A DNA stretch of 64,000 nt from Actinomadura flavalba DSM 45200 (lineage in GTDB: Bacteria > Actinomycetota > Actinomycetes > Streptosporangiales > Streptosporangiaceae). The stretch is from positions 186,001-250,000 of the forward strand of contig NZ_KB894094.1 of assembly GCF_000374305.1 (NCBI RefSeq), read 5' to 3'. The position numbers and the translations under genes are program-made. The notes beneath the pieces are model-generated. The model did not search any database and had not been told where the DNA came from. It saw only the letters and a list, made by a program, of their open reading frames with translations. Positions 43,271-52,347 of the stretch are shown here, in pieces; positions within the stretch are counted from its first letter, which is position 1; every line of letters starts with the position of its first letter.

Positions 43271-46200
43271 TCACGCCGCGGGCGTGCCCAGGTCGCGCAG
43301 CGCGGCCCGGGCCTCGCGCTCGAAGCGGGCGGCGCCGACGCGCGCCGACAGCTCGGCGGCGTGCCGGTAGTGCGCGGCGGCGTCGGCGGGGCGGTCGAGC
43401 AGGACGGCCAGGTCACCGAGGACCTGCGCGACCGGGCCGAGCGTGACGACGCCGCAGCCGCCGCCGCTGAGGTGGTCGGCCCAGGGCAGCAGGGCCGCGT
43501 ACGTCTCGGCGCCGAGCGCGCGGTCACCGAGCAGGACGGCGCGTTTCCCGCGCACCGACATCGCCAGGTCGAAGAAGAAGTCGGGCCGGACCGTGCCGGG
43601 CGGCGCCCGGTGGGCGGCCTCCGCGCCGCGCCCGGCGGCGGCGAGCACGACGGCGTGCAGGTCGGCGGCGAAGTCGACGTGCCCCCAGTCCGCGACGATC
43701 TCCTCGGTCTCCTCCAGCAGGCCGGCCAGGGTGCCGCGCGCCAGGTGCGTGCAGAAGTCGGTGATGAACAGCATCCCGCGCTCGGTGCCCCAGATGCCGC
43801 CGGTCGCGTGCCAGGCGCGGCGATAGGCGTGCCCGGCGGCGTCCCAGCGTCCGGCGATGACGTGGTCGAGCCCGCCGTGCCAGTGGCCGATGGCCTCCAG
43901 CAGCGCCAGCCCCTGGTCGCGGACGTGCCGCAGCCCCGCGCGGGAGTGCTCGCCGGCGGCGGCGAAGTCCAGCCGGGCCGCCGCCGCCTGGCGGAGCTGG
44001 AGGTGCGCCAGGCCCCGGTAGACGGCCAGGTCGTGCGCGCGGGACAGGTCGAGCAGCTCGTTCGCCAGCGCCCAGCGCTCGTCGCGGTGGCCCGGTTCGC
44101 GGTACAGGTTGAGGTAGAGGCCGTTGAACGCGACGGCCAGCAGCGCCGGGTCGCCGTGCTCGCGGGCCAGCGCGACGGCCTCGCGGCCCGCCCGCAGGCC
44201 GCGGTCGGCGGCCTCGCCCTCCCGCTCGATCGCGATCGTCGTCAGCAGCCGCACCCGCAGCTCGGCCGCGTCGGCGGGCAGCGCCGCGAGCGCGCTCTCG
44301 GCGGCGGTGACGATCGCGTCGTCCGACGACCCGTAGGCGCGGCTCGACCACAGCGTCGGGACGTCGAACGCGACGATGACGCGGGCGAGCAGGCACGTGT
44401 CGCCGACGTCGCGGGCGAGCGCCACCGCCGCCTGCCGCCGGACGCGCGCGCCCATCAGGTCCCCGGCCAGCGCGGCGGCGCGGATCGCGGCGATCTCGGT
44501 CTCCAGCCGCTCGCGGATCTTCCCCGCCGCGCCGAGCAGGTCGGCCGCGCGGCTCCACAGCTCGGCGGCGGCGCGGTAGGCGAAGCGCGTCTCGGCGGCC
44601 TCGGCGGCGAGCCGCGCGTACCGGACGGCGCGTTCGGGGTCGCCGCCGGACGCCAGGTGGTGGTGGGCGATGGCGGCGGTCTCGTGCGGGCGGTGCCGTT
44701 CCAGCGCCGCCGCGAACGCGCCGTGCAGCCGGGTCCGGCGGGCCCGCGACAGGTCCGAGTAGAGGGCGTCGCGGACGAGCGCGTGCGCGAACCGGACGCG
44801 GCCGGGCGCGGGCTCGTCCACCAGCCCGGCGGCCAGGCCCGCCTCGACGGCGTCGATGACGGCGTCCTCGTCGCCGCCCGCCACGTCGGTGAGGACGGCC
44901 AGGTCGGCCTCACGGCCGAGGACGGCCGCGACGCGCAGCACGGCGTGGGCTCCGGCGGGGAGCCGGGCGAAGCGGCGGCGCAGCACGTCACCGACCCCGG
45001 CGGGGACGGCGCGGCGGGCGGCGGGCAGCCCCTCGGCGTCGACCAGGCGGGCGGACTCGCGGGTGAAGAACGGGTTCCCGCCGGTGCGCTCGGCGATGGC
45101 GGCGACGTCGCCGTCGCTCAGCGGGGTGGCGCAGGCGGCGCGGACCAGCGCGGCGGTCTCGGCGGCGGGCAGCCCGGCCAGCTCCAGCCGCTCGGGCTCG
45201 TGCCGGGCCAGCAGCGCGAGCGCGCCGCCGAGCGCGGCGGGAGTCTCGGTGGGACGGTACGTCGCAACGATGAGCACGGGCCGGTCGCGGAGCCGTCCGG
45301 CGAGCTGGACGAGCAGCGCCAGCGTCTCCTCGTCGGCCCAATGCAGGTCGTCCAGGGCCAGCAGCAGCGGCGCCCGCCCGGCGAGCCCGCCCAGGTACTC
45401 CCCGACGGCCAGGTGCAGGCGGAACCGGCGGGCCTGGACGTCGCCGCCCTCGGGGGTGGCGGCGTCGTCGAGCAGCGGGGCGAGCCGGGCGGCCAGGTCG
45501 CCGCCGGGCGGGTCGGCGGCGGCGAGGGCCCGCAGCAGTTCGGCCCACGGCCAGGCGGCGGGGGCGCCGCCGGTCTCGGGGGCGCGGCCCCACGCGGTGC
45601 GCCAGCCGTGCGCGGCGCGGTCGGCGGCGAACCGTTCCACGAGCGCGGTCTTGCCCATCCCGGCGTCGCCGCTGAGCAGCAGCAGGCGGCCCTCCCCGGC
45701 GGCGCAGTCGCGGGCGGCGGCGTCCATCCGGCGCAGTTCGGCGGCGCGGCCGACGAACGCGTGCGCGGGCGCGGCGTCCGGGACGACGGTCAGGACCGGC
45801 GCGGCGGCGCGCTCGTTCGCGGGCTCGGCCAGCAGCGCCGGGGACTGGGCGAGGATGTCGCGTTCGAGATCGCGCAGCGCCGGGCCGGGGTCGACGCCGA
45901 GTTCCTCGGTGAGCCGGGCGCGGGCCCGGCGCAGCGCCGCGAGCGCGTCGCCCTGGCGGCCCGCCCGGTACAGGGCGAGGGCCAGCAGCCGCCACGCCTC
46001 CTCGCGGAACGGGTGCGCGGCGGTGTGCGCCTCCAGGTCGGGGACGGCTCCGGGGGCGCCGCCGGTCGCGAGCAGCGCGGCGGCGCGGTGCTCGACGGCC
46101 AGCCGGTGCAGTTCGGCGAGGCGGTCGGCCTCGCGCGCCGCCCACGGCAGGTCGGCGAACTCGGCGTAGGCGGGGCCGCGCCAGCGGGTCAGGGCCTCGC

Positions 46201-46606
46201 CCGCCGCGCGTGCGGCGGCGGCCGGGTCTCCGGCGGCCAGCCGTTCGGCGGCGCGGGCCGTCAGCGCCTCGAACGCCCAGGCGTCGACCCGGTCGTCCGG
46301 GAGCCGCAGCGCGTATCCGGGCGGCGCGGTGACCAGGACGCCGGCGGGCGTGCGCGGCGGCCGGGACGGCTCCAGCGCGCGCCGCAGGTGCGAGACGAAC
46401 GACTGGAGTCCTCCGGCGGCCCGGGGCGGCGCCCCCTCCGGCCACAGGTCGGCGACGATCCGGTCGGCGGGCACCATGCGTCCGCCCGCCGCCACGAGCC
46501 GCGCCAGCACGGAACGCTGGCGGGGCCCGCCGAGGTCGGCCGGGGCACCCGCCACATGCGCCTCGAACGCGCCCAGAACCCGCACGTCCGTCATGTCGCC
46601 CGCCAT
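43271..46606 (-). CDS. SARP-family regulator with AAA and TPR-like domains
   Basis: A large 1111-residue AfsR/SARP-type activator. The N-terminal winged helix starts VRVLGAFEAHVAGAPADLGGPRQRSVLARL, followed by the bacterial transcriptional activation domain to about residue 250. An NTPase domain has Walker A GDAGMGKTA and Walker B LLALDDLHWADE. The rest is a long TPR-like helical region. ATG at 46606 or 46594. TAGGCT lies nine bases before the first ATG. It lies downstream of the MMPL transporter on the same strand. Such regulators usually control secondary metabolism or export. The 11-bp phased repeats at 48904-48936 are a plausible target. Confidence 0.88.
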   Translation of the reverse strand: MAGDMTDVRVLGAFEAHVAGAPADLGGPRQRSVLARLVAAGGRMVPADRIVADLWPEGAPPRAAGGLQSFVSHLRRALEPSRPPRTPAGVLVTAPPGYALRLPDDRVDAWAFEALTARAAERLAAGDPAAAARAAGEALTRWRGPAYAEFADLPWAAREADRLAELHRLAVEHRAAALLATGGAPGAVPDLEAHTAAHPFREEAWRLLALALYRAGRQGDALAALRRARARLTEELGVDPGPALRDLERDILAQSPALLAEPANERAAAPVLTVVPDAAPAHAFVGRAAELRRMDAAARDCAAGEGRLLLLSGDAGMGKTALVERFAADRAAHGWRTAWGRAPETGGAPAAWPWAELLRALAAADPPGGDLAARLAPLLDDAATPEGGDVQARRFRLHLAVGEYLGGLAGRAPLLLALDDLHWADEETLALLVQLAGRLRDRPVLIVATYRPTETPAALGGALALLARHEPERLELAGLPAAETAALVRAACATPLSDGDVAAIAERTGGNPFFTRESARLVDAEGLPAARRAVPAGVGDVLRRRFARLPAGAHAVLRVAAVLGREADLAVLTDVAGGDEDAVIDAVEAGLAAGLVDEPAPGRVRFAHALVRDALYSDLSRARRTRLHGAFAAALERHRPHETAAIAHHHLASGGDPERAVRYARLAAEAAETRFAYRAAAELWSRAADLLGAAGKIRERLETEIAAIRAAALAGDLMGARVRRQAAVALARDVGDTCLLARVIVAFDVPTLWSSRAYGSSDDAIVTAAESALAALPADAAELRVRLLTTIAIEREGEAADRGLRAGREAVALAREHGDPALLAVAFNGLYLNLYREPGHRDERWALANELLDLSRAHDLAVYRGLAHLQLRQAAAARLDFAAAGEHSRAGLRHVRDQGLALLEAIGHWHGGLDHVIAGRWDAAGHAYRRAWHATGGIWGTERGMLFITDFCTHLARGTLAGLLEETEEIVADWGHVDFAADLHAVVLAAAGRGAEAAHRAPPGTVRPDFFFDLAMSVRGKRAVLLGDRALGAETYAALLPWADHLSGGGCGVVTLGPVAQVLGDLAVLLDRPADAAAHYRHAAELSARVGAARFEREARAALRDLGTPAA

Positions 46607-46708
46607 TTGGACGCCAGCCTAGACCGGCCGGGCCCCACGGGCCGTCGGGCCCCCGCGCGTTGTTCGTCACGCCCGCCGCCCGGACGGCGGGCGGCGGGCG
46701 GTGCGAGG

Positions 46709-48841
46709 TCAGGCCGGGGCGGGTTCGCGCTCCTTCTCCCCGGCGGGCGAGTCCTCGGCGGGGCCGTGGACGTCCACCTTCGGCAGGATGCGGTCCAGCG
46801 GGCCGGGAAGCCACCAGTTCGCACCGCCCAGCAGGGCCATGACCGCCGGGACCAGGACGAGCCGGACGACCGTCGCGTCCACGGCGACCGCGACCGCCAG
46901 CCCGACGCCCATCTGCTTGATCACCAGGCCGGGGTCCAGGGCGAAGCCGAGGAACACCGCCACCATGATCAGCGCCGCGCTGGTGATGACGCGGCCGGTA
47001 GCGGCCAGCCCCGTCGTGACCGAGCCGCGCGCGTCCCCGGTGCGCAGCCACTCCTCCCGGACCCGCGAGAGCAGGAACACCTCGTAGTCCATCGAGACGC
47101 CGAACAGCACCGCGAACAGCAGCAGGACGATGAAGCTCGACACCGGGACCGCGTGCGGCAGCCCCAGCAGCCCCGCGCCCCACCCCCACTGGAACACCGC
47201 GACCAGCACCCCGTAGGCGGCGGCGATCGACAGCAGGTTCATCGCCGCCGCCTTGATCGGCGCGATCACCGACCGGAAGACCACCAGCAGCATCAGGAAC
47301 GACGTCGCGACCACGACCCCGATCACCGGCCACAGCCGATCCTCCAGGACCCGGCTGAGATCGACGTAGACGGCGGTCAGCCCGGTGATCTCACTGCCCG
47401 GCGGCAGGACGTCGGCGCGCAGCCGGTCGACCATCGGGCGGACGCCCTCGTCCTGCGGCCCGAACTCCGGCGTCGCGACGATCACGGCGGCGGTGCGGTC
47501 CGGGGAGGTCAGCGGCGGCGCGACCGCCGCGATGTCGCGGTCGGCGGCGAGCCGCCGGGTGAGGCCGGGCAGCTCGGACGCGGGCGTCCGCTCCAGGTCG
47601 ACGGTGACGAGCAGCGGGCCGTTGGCGCCCGGCCCGTAGCCGGTGGCGATGAGGTCGTAGGCGCGGCGGACCGTGTTGGAGTCGGGCTCGCTGCTGGCGT
47701 CGCTCGGCCACGTCCGCATCCCCAGCGCGGGCGCGGCGAGCGTCAGCAGCAGCACCAGCCCGGCCAGCGCCCAGGCCAGCGGCCGGCGCGCGACGCGGTC
47801 GGCCCAGCGGCGCACGACCGGCGCGTCCGTGCTGATCACCGCGCCCTCCACGCGGTCGCGGCGGCGCAGCACGCGGGTGCCCGCCAGCCCCAGTACGGCG
47901 GGCAAGAGCGTGAGGGCGCCCGCGACCGTGGCGAGGACGACGATGCCCGTCGCGAAGCCCATCGTCATGAACACGGGCACCCGCGACAGCACCAGCCCGC
48001 ACAGGGCGAGCAGCACGGTGAACCCCGCGAACAGCACCGACAGGCCCGCCGAGCCCATCGCGCGGCCGACCGACTCGGGCACGGACAGGCCCTTGGCCAG
48101 TCCCTCGCGGTGCCGGGTCAGGATGAACAGCGCGTAGTCGATGCCGACGCCGAGCCCCACCATGATCGCCAGCGTGGGCGCGGTGGTCGCGACGTCGGTG
48201 ACGGCGGCCAGCAGCAGCACGCCGCTGACGCCCGCGCCGAGCCCCGCCAGCGCGACGATCAGCGGCAGCCCCGCCGCCACGACCGACCCGAACGCCAGCA
48301 GCAGGATGACCAGCGCCGCGACGATGCCGACGGCCTCGGCCGCCCCGCCCGGCGCGGTGACGTTCTCGGGGACCTGGCCGCCGAACTCGACCTGGTGGCC
48401 GCTCGCGCGCAGCGGCGCCGTCGCGGTCTCCAGCCGGTCGAGGGTCTCGGCGGGCTTCAGGTCGGTGACGGGCACGTCGTAGCGGACGGTCAGCAGCCCG
48501 ATCGCGGGCGTCCGGCCCGGCGGCGCGGGCTCCACGCCGGAGACGTGCGGCAGCGCGGCCAGCGCGGTGCGCGCCTGCGCCAGCGCCGCCGGGTCCACGG
48601 ACCCGTCCTTCGCGCGGACGACGACGCGGGCGTCGGCCCCGGCCAGGTCCGGGAACCGCTCGGTGAGCAGGTCGGTCGCCTCCTGCGACCCGGAGCCGTC
48701 CAGCGTGTAGTTGTCGTGCAGGGCGCCGCCGGTCACGGCGACGGCGCCGCCCAGCGCCCCCACCAGCAGCAGCCAGGCGACGACGAACCGCCAGGGCCGC
48801 AGCGCGGCGGCCCTCCCCAGGCGGTAGAGCAGACGCGACAT
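46709..48841 (-). CDS. MMPL-family RND transporter
   Basis: A 710-residue membrane transporter of the MMPL branch of the RND superfamily, with two similar halves. Each has one helix, a large extracytoplasmic loop, and five further helices. Marker segments are GLGVGIDYALFILTRHREGLAKG in the first half and FGVSMDYEVFLLSRVREEW in the second, each carrying the proton-relay-type Asp-Tyr pair. Members export lipids, drugs or polyketides. GAGGAG lies nine bases upstream. It is probably co-transcribed with, or regulated by, the SARP gene that follows 102 bp later. Confidence 0.9.
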   Translation of the reverse strand: MSRLLYRLGRAAALRPWRFVVAWLLLVGALGGAVAVTGGALHDNYTLDGSGSQEATDLLTERFPDLAGADARVVVRAKDGSVDPAALAQARTALAALPHVSGVEPAPPGRTPAIGLLTVRYDVPVTDLKPAETLDRLETATAPLRASGHQVEFGGQVPENVTAPGGAAEAVGIVAALVILLLAFGSVVAAGLPLIVALAGLGAGVSGVLLLAAVTDVATTAPTLAIMVGLGVGIDYALFILTRHREGLAKGLSVPESVGRAMGSAGLSVLFAGFTVLLALCGLVLSRVPVFMTMGFATGIVVLATVAGALTLLPAVLGLAGTRVLRRRDRVEGAVISTDAPVVRRWADRVARRPLAWALAGLVLLLTLAAPALGMRTWPSDASSEPDSNTVRRAYDLIATGYGPGANGPLLVTVDLERTPASELPGLTRRLAADRDIAAVAPPLTSPDRTAAVIVATPEFGPQDEGVRPMVDRLRADVLPPGSEITGLTAVYVDLSRVLEDRLWPVIGVVVATSFLMLLVVFRSVIAPIKAAAMNLLSIAAAYGVLVAVFQWGWGAGLLGLPHAVPVSSFIVLLLFAVLFGVSMDYEVFLLSRVREEWLRTGDARGSVTTGLAATGRVITSAALIMVAVFLGFALDPGLVIKQMGVGLAVAVAVDATVVRLVLVPAVMALLGGANWWLPGPLDRILPKVDVHGPAEDSPAGEKEREPAPA

Positions 48842-48903
48842 CGGGGTTCTCTCCTCGGACGTGAAGCTCGGCAGGTTGACGTGACCGAGCCTCGCGCGCG
48901 CCC

Positions 48904-48936
48904 CTTGCCGCCCACTTGGCGGCGACTTGCGGCGCC
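48904..48936. promoter_or_regulatory. Three CTTG(G/C)CGGC direct repeats with 11-bp period
   Basis: CTTGCCGCC, CTTGGCGGC and CTTGCGGCG start at 48904, 48915 and 48926, exactly 11 bp apart, so they lie on one face of the helix. This is the architecture of SARP operators (heptamers separated by 4 bp). They lie between the MMPL gene and the divergent deaminase-like gene, with the SARP gene nearby. Binding is inferred. Confidence 0.6.
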
Positions 48937-48951
48937 GCTCACGGCGGCGTC

Positions 48952-48957
48952 TAAGCT
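48952..48957 (+). promoter_or_regulatory. -10 element of a leaderless promoter (TAAGCT)
   Basis: TAAGCT is followed by six bases and then the GTG start at 48964. There is no recognisable -35; the 11-bp repeats occupy that area and may recruit an activator. Confidence 0.55.
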
Positions 48958-48963
48958 GGCCGG

Positions 48964-49296
48964 GTGAGCGAACCCACCGCCGAGGACACCAAGATCATCA
49001 CGCTGGCCCGCTCGACGCGCGCCCGCACCGGCGCCGCCGAGGGCGCCGCCGTCCGCGACGAGACGGGCCGCACGTACGCCGCCGCGACGGTCGCGCTCCC
49101 CTCGCTGGCGCTCACCGCCCTCCAGGTCGCGGTCGCCATGGCCGTCTCCTCCGGCGCCGAGAGCCTGGAGGCCGCCGCCGTGGTCACCGCGTCCGGCACC
49201 GCGCGGCCCGGCGACCTCGCCGCCGTCCGCGACCTCGGCGCGAAGGCCCCGGTGTTCGTCGCCGACCTCAAGGGCGACCTCGCCGCCACCCTCTGA
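48964..49296 (+). CDS. Degenerate cytidine-deaminase-fold protein
   Basis: A 110-residue protein with the length and strand/helix pattern of small cytidine deaminases: RTGAAEGAAVRDETGRTYAAATVALPSLALTALQVAVAMAVSSGA. The zinc-binding motifs are missing: the usual CAE is TAL in this protein, and the PCxxC motif is absent. It therefore probably binds rather than deaminates, or has another role. Related degenerate proteins are found near era in other actinobacteria. It overlaps nothing and converges on the lipoprotein gene (11 bp apart). Confidence 0.72.
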   Translation: MSEPTAEDTKIITLARSTRARTGAAEGAAVRDETGRTYAAATVALPSLALTALQVAVAMAVSSGAESLEAAAVVTASGTARPGDLAAVRDLGAKAPVFVADLKGDLAATL

Positions 49297-49306
49297 CGTC
49301 TGCCGT

Positions 49307-50098
49307 TCAGGGGCTCGTGGACGGCGACGGACGGGCGTCGGTCGCGCGGGACGTCGGCGAGGCGGTCGCCGCCGCCTTCACGGCCGCCGCGTGCTCGCGC
49401 GCGGCCGGACGCGCCTTGCGGACGGCCTGGGCGACGGCGCGCTGGAGCTTGCGGTGCCCGCCCCACGAGAACTCGCCGGGCGCCGTGATCACGAGCAGGT
49501 CGTGGTCGAGGCGGGCCAGGACGATGTCGACGCCGCTGTACCCCTTGCGGGCGTCGCCGCGCTGGTAGCGGACGGCGACGGCGTCCCGGGCGCCCTTCGG
49601 GTGCGGCAGCCGGTAGCGGTTCAGCGCGACCTTCTTGCGGCCCGCGTCCATCGCGATGCTCGGGCATCGGGCCAGCGCCGCGCGGGACTCGGTCAGCCGC
49701 TGCCGCGCCTCGCCCGGCGGCAGCCGGAAGATGTGCTCGTGCAGGCTCAGCACCGGCGACTCGGAGTAGAACGACGCCGCCGCGACCGCGCCCGAGCCCG
49801 CGCCGCGCAGCTCGTCCGGCCGGGTGGCGTTCGCGACGCGCAGCAGCGCCGCGCAGTCGGGGTCGGGCGGGCGCAGGGCCGTCACCGCGCGGCCCACCTC
49901 GGCGGGCCAGAACCCCTCCGGGACGTCGCGCTCGGTGAGCACCGACGCCGCCAGCACCTGTTCCGGCCGGGGAACCGCCACGCGGGTCGCCACCCGCTCC
50001 TGGCCGCATCCCGCCGTCAGCCCCGTCAATCCCGCCAAACCGGCCAGCACGGACATGATCGCGCCCCACCGCAAGCCCGTACTCGTCCCGCGCGCCAT
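49307..50098 (-). CDS. Hypothetical lipoprotein
   Basis: A 263-residue exported lipoprotein with lipobox LTAGC (Cys31). A globular domain of about 180 residues has paired cysteines (DPDCAALL, LARCPSI) and segments ASFYSESPVLSLHEHIFRL and VRYQRGDARKGYSGVDIVLARLDHDLLVITA, which recall the PknH-like sensor/DUF fold of mycobacterial surface proteins, but the match is weak. The C-terminal tail is Ala/Lys/Arg-rich. ATG 50098 has GGGGGGA four bases upstream. Function is unknown. Confidence 0.65.
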   Translation of the reverse strand: MARGTSTGLRWGAIMSVLAGLAGLTGLTAGCGQERVATRVAVPRPEQVLAASVLTERDVPEGFWPAEVGRAVTALRPPDPDCAALLRVANATRPDELRGAGSGAVAAASFYSESPVLSLHEHIFRLPPGEARQRLTESRAALARCPSIAMDAGRKKVALNRYRLPHPKGARDAVAVRYQRGDARKGYSGVDIVLARLDHDLLVITAPGEFSWGGHRKLQRAVAQAVRKARPAAREHAAAVKAAATASPTSRATDARPSPSTSP

Positions 50099-50192
50099 GG
50101 AATCCCCCCGAATCCCTCGCCGCGCGTGATCTTTCCCTGCGTGTCGGCTTGCTAACCCCGGGTGACGTCCACTACGGGCACCGGGCGGCCGG

Positions 50193-50663
50193 TCAGGCCG
50201 GGGACCGCCGGTCGCGCCAGGCGGTCAGCAGCTCGGCCTGGAGCCCGAACATCTCCTTGTGCTCCTCGGGCTCGGCGTGGTCGTAGCCGAGCAGGTGCAG
50301 CACCCCGTGCACCGTCAGCAGCTCCAGCTCGGCCTCGGTGGAGTGCCGCGCCTCGGCCGCCTGCCGGCCGGCGACCGCCGGGCACAGCACGATGTCGCCC
50401 AGCAGCGCCGGATCGGCGTCGTCGTCATCGCCGGGCATGTGGCCGGGGCGCAGCTCGTCCATCGGGAACGACAGCACGTCGGTCGGGCCGGGCTCGTCCA
50501 TCCACTTGACGTGCAGGTCGGTCATGACCTCCTCGTCCACCAGCATGATCGACAGTTCGGCCAGCGGGTGGACGCGCAGCTCGTCCAGCGCGAACCGGGC
50601 CAGGTCACCGATGGCCTTCTCGTCGGCGGGCAGGCCGGACTCGTTCAGCACCTCGATCGACAT
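50193..50663 (-). CDS. ybeY: rRNA maturation RNase YbeY
   Basis: A 156-residue endoribonuclease of 16S rRNA 3' maturation and ribosome quality control. The zinc triad is visible in [11 protein letters not shown]: His119, His123, His129. [15 protein letters not shown] is the family signature upstream. Its ATG overlaps the phoH stop by one base, so it is coupled to phoH, as in many bacteria. Confidence 0.94.
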   Translation of the reverse strand: MSIEVLNESGLPADEKAIGDLARFALDELRVHPLAELSIMLVDEEVMTDLHVKWMDEPGPTDVLSFPMDELRPGHMPGDDDDADPALLGDIVLCPAVAGRQAAEARHSTEAELELLTVHGVLHLLGYDHAEPEEHKEMFGLQAELLTAWRDRRSPA

Positions 50664-51703
50664 CAGCGTCCGCCCCGCTTGCGGGCCGGACGGGGCGGCG
50701 GGTCCGCGACGACCTTCGCCTCGTCGAAGCGGTTGTAGGCGTCCACGATGTCGGTGACGAGCTTGTGCCGCACCACGTCGTGGCTGGTGAGACGGCAGAA
50801 GTCGATGTCACCGACGCCCGCCAGGATGTCCTGCACGACGCTCAGCCCGCTCTGCTGCCCGGACGGCAGGTCGACCTGGGTGACGTCGCCGGTGACGACG
50901 ACCTTGGAGCCGAACCCGAGCCGGGTGAGGAACATCTTCATCTGCTCGGGCGAGGTGTTCTGCGCCTCGTCCAGGATGATGAACGAGTCGTTCAGCGTGC
51001 GGCCGCGCATGTACGCCAGCGGCGCCACCTCGATCGTGCCCGCCGACATCAGCCGCGGGATCGAGTCGGGGTCGACCATGTCGTGCAGCGCGTCGTACAG
51101 CGGGCGCAGGTACGGGTCGATCTTCTCGTAGAGCGTTCCGGGCAGGAAGCCCAGCCGCTCGCCCGCCTCCACCGCCGGACGCGTCAGAATGATCCGGTTG
51201 ACCTTCTTGTCGGTCAGCGCCCGGACGGCCTTGGCCATCGCCAGGTACGTCTTGCCGGTGCCCGCCGGGCCGATGCCGAACACGATCGTGTGCTCGTCGA
51301 TCGCGTCGACGTAGCGCTTCTGGTTCAGCGTCTTCGGCCGGATCGTGCGGCCCCGGCTGGACAGGATGTCGTGCGTGAGCACCTCGGCCGGGCGGGGCCC
51401 GGCGTCGCGCAGCATGCCGAGGCTGCGTTCGACGGCGTCGGGCGTCAGTTCGGTGCCGCTGCCGAGCAGCTCGATGAGTTCGGCGAACAGCTTCTGCGCC
51501 AGCTCCGCCTCCTCGGGCGGGCCGGTCACGGTGATCTCGTTGCCGCGTACGTGGATGTCGCTGCGGAACGCCTTCTCGATCACGTGCAGCAGCTCGTCGC
51601 GCGAGCCGAGCAGGCTCACCATCGAGTGGTCGTCCGGCACCACGATCTTGAGCGGGGTGCGCTCCCCGGCGCGCCGGGCGCGCCCCTGAGTTGAGTTGAC
51701 CAT
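50663..51703 (-). CDS. phoH: PhoH-like ATPase
   Basis: A 346-residue P-loop protein: an N-terminal KH-like part ([11 protein letters not shown]) and a helicase-like ATPase with Walker A GPAGTGKT (145-152) and Walker [25 protein letters not shown] and [10 protein letters not shown] are PhoH motifs. Its role is RNA-related but not fully defined. ATG 51703 starts the conserved part; the open frame extends further upstream without support. Followed directly by ybeY. Confidence 0.93.
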   Translation of the reverse strand: MVNSTQGRARRAGERTPLKIVVPDDHSMVSLLGSRDELLHVIEKAFRSDIHVRGNEITVTGPPEEAELAQKLFAELIELLGSGTELTPDAVERSLGMLRDAGPRPAEVLTHDILSSRGRTIRPKTLNQKRYVDAIDEHTIVFGIGPAGTGKTYLAMAKAVRALTDKKVNRIILTRPAVEAGERLGFLPGTLYEKIDPYLRPLYDALHDMVDPDSIPRLMSAGTIEVAPLAYMRGRTLNDSFIILDEAQNTSPEQMKMFLTRLGFGSKVVVTGDVTQVDLPSGQQSGLSVVQDILAGVGDIDFCRLTSHDVVRHKLVTDIVDAYNRFDEAKVVADPPPRPARKRGGR

Positions 51704-51808
51704 CAGCCGGGCCTCGCGGCCTCTCCGACCTGCTTTCTGTGCTGGTGTTACCGCGTCGAACACCTCCATGGTACTGCGCGGTGTCCGGGACGCGCCGCCC
51801 GTTTTCCC

Positions 51809-51830
51809 CGGGCGGACGGCCGTCCGCCCG
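51809..51830 (-). terminator. 22-bp perfect palindrome after hinT
   Basis: A 22-bp perfect palindrome whose arms begin CGGGCGGACGG, directly abutting the hinT stop codon at 51831. It has no unpaired loop in the DNA and no T tract. It probably acts as a terminator hairpin between hinT and phoH. Confidence 0.6.
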
Positions 51831-52175
51831 TCAGCCGGGAGGCCAGTTCAGCCCGCGCCCGCCGAGCAGGTGGGCGTGCACGTGGAACACCGTCTGACCG
51901 GCGCCCGCGCCGGTGTTGAAGACGAGGCGGTAACCGGAGTCGGCGATGCCCTCGTCGGCGGCGACCCGGGCGGCCAGCCCGACGACCTCCGCCAGCGCCT
52001 CCGGCGACGACGCCGCCAGCGCGGCCGCGTCCGGCCGGTGCTCGCGCGGGATCACCAGCACGTGCGTGGGCGCCTGCGGGTTGATGTCGCGGAAGGCCAG
52101 CGCGCGCTCGGACTCGCGCACGATCTTCGCGGGCACCTCGCCCTCGACGATCTTGCAGAACAGGCAGTCGGTCAT
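51831..52175 (-). CDS. HIT-family nucleoside phosphoramidase (HinT-like)
   Basis: A 114-residue histidine-triad protein: CLFCKIVEGEVPA with two Cys near the N-terminus, and the catalytic triad HVHAH at residues 98-102. HinT-type enzymes hydrolyse AMP-lysine and related adenylates. Good single-domain length. It is in the same orientation as phoH and ybeY, upstream of them, and could be co-transcribed, though a palindrome intervenes. Confidence 0.92.
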   Translation of the reverse strand: MTDCLFCKIVEGEVPAKIVRESERALAFRDINPQAPTHVLVIPREHRPDAAALAASSPEALAEVVGLAARVAADEGIADSGYRLVFNTGAGAGQTVFHVHAHLLGGRGLNWPPG

Positions 52176-52347
52176 GCGCTCGTCTCCCTCGACGGACCTG
52201 CGGGTGGACCTGCCCGGATCCTAGTGGCGGCGCGGGCGGCTCCGGCGAGGGGCGGCGAATCGGCGCGGCAACCTCTAAGGTTGGCGGATCAGGCGTTCCC
52301 CCACGGCCCCACGCCTCCCCCGCGGGCCGGCCGGGATCGCCTCACCC

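Noticed and set aside
42332..48967. A 2211-codon open frame on the plus strand
   Set aside because: It is antisense to era, the SARP gene and MMPL. Its translation is Arg/Gly/Ala-rich without domains, as expected for a reverse shadow in GC-rich coding DNA.
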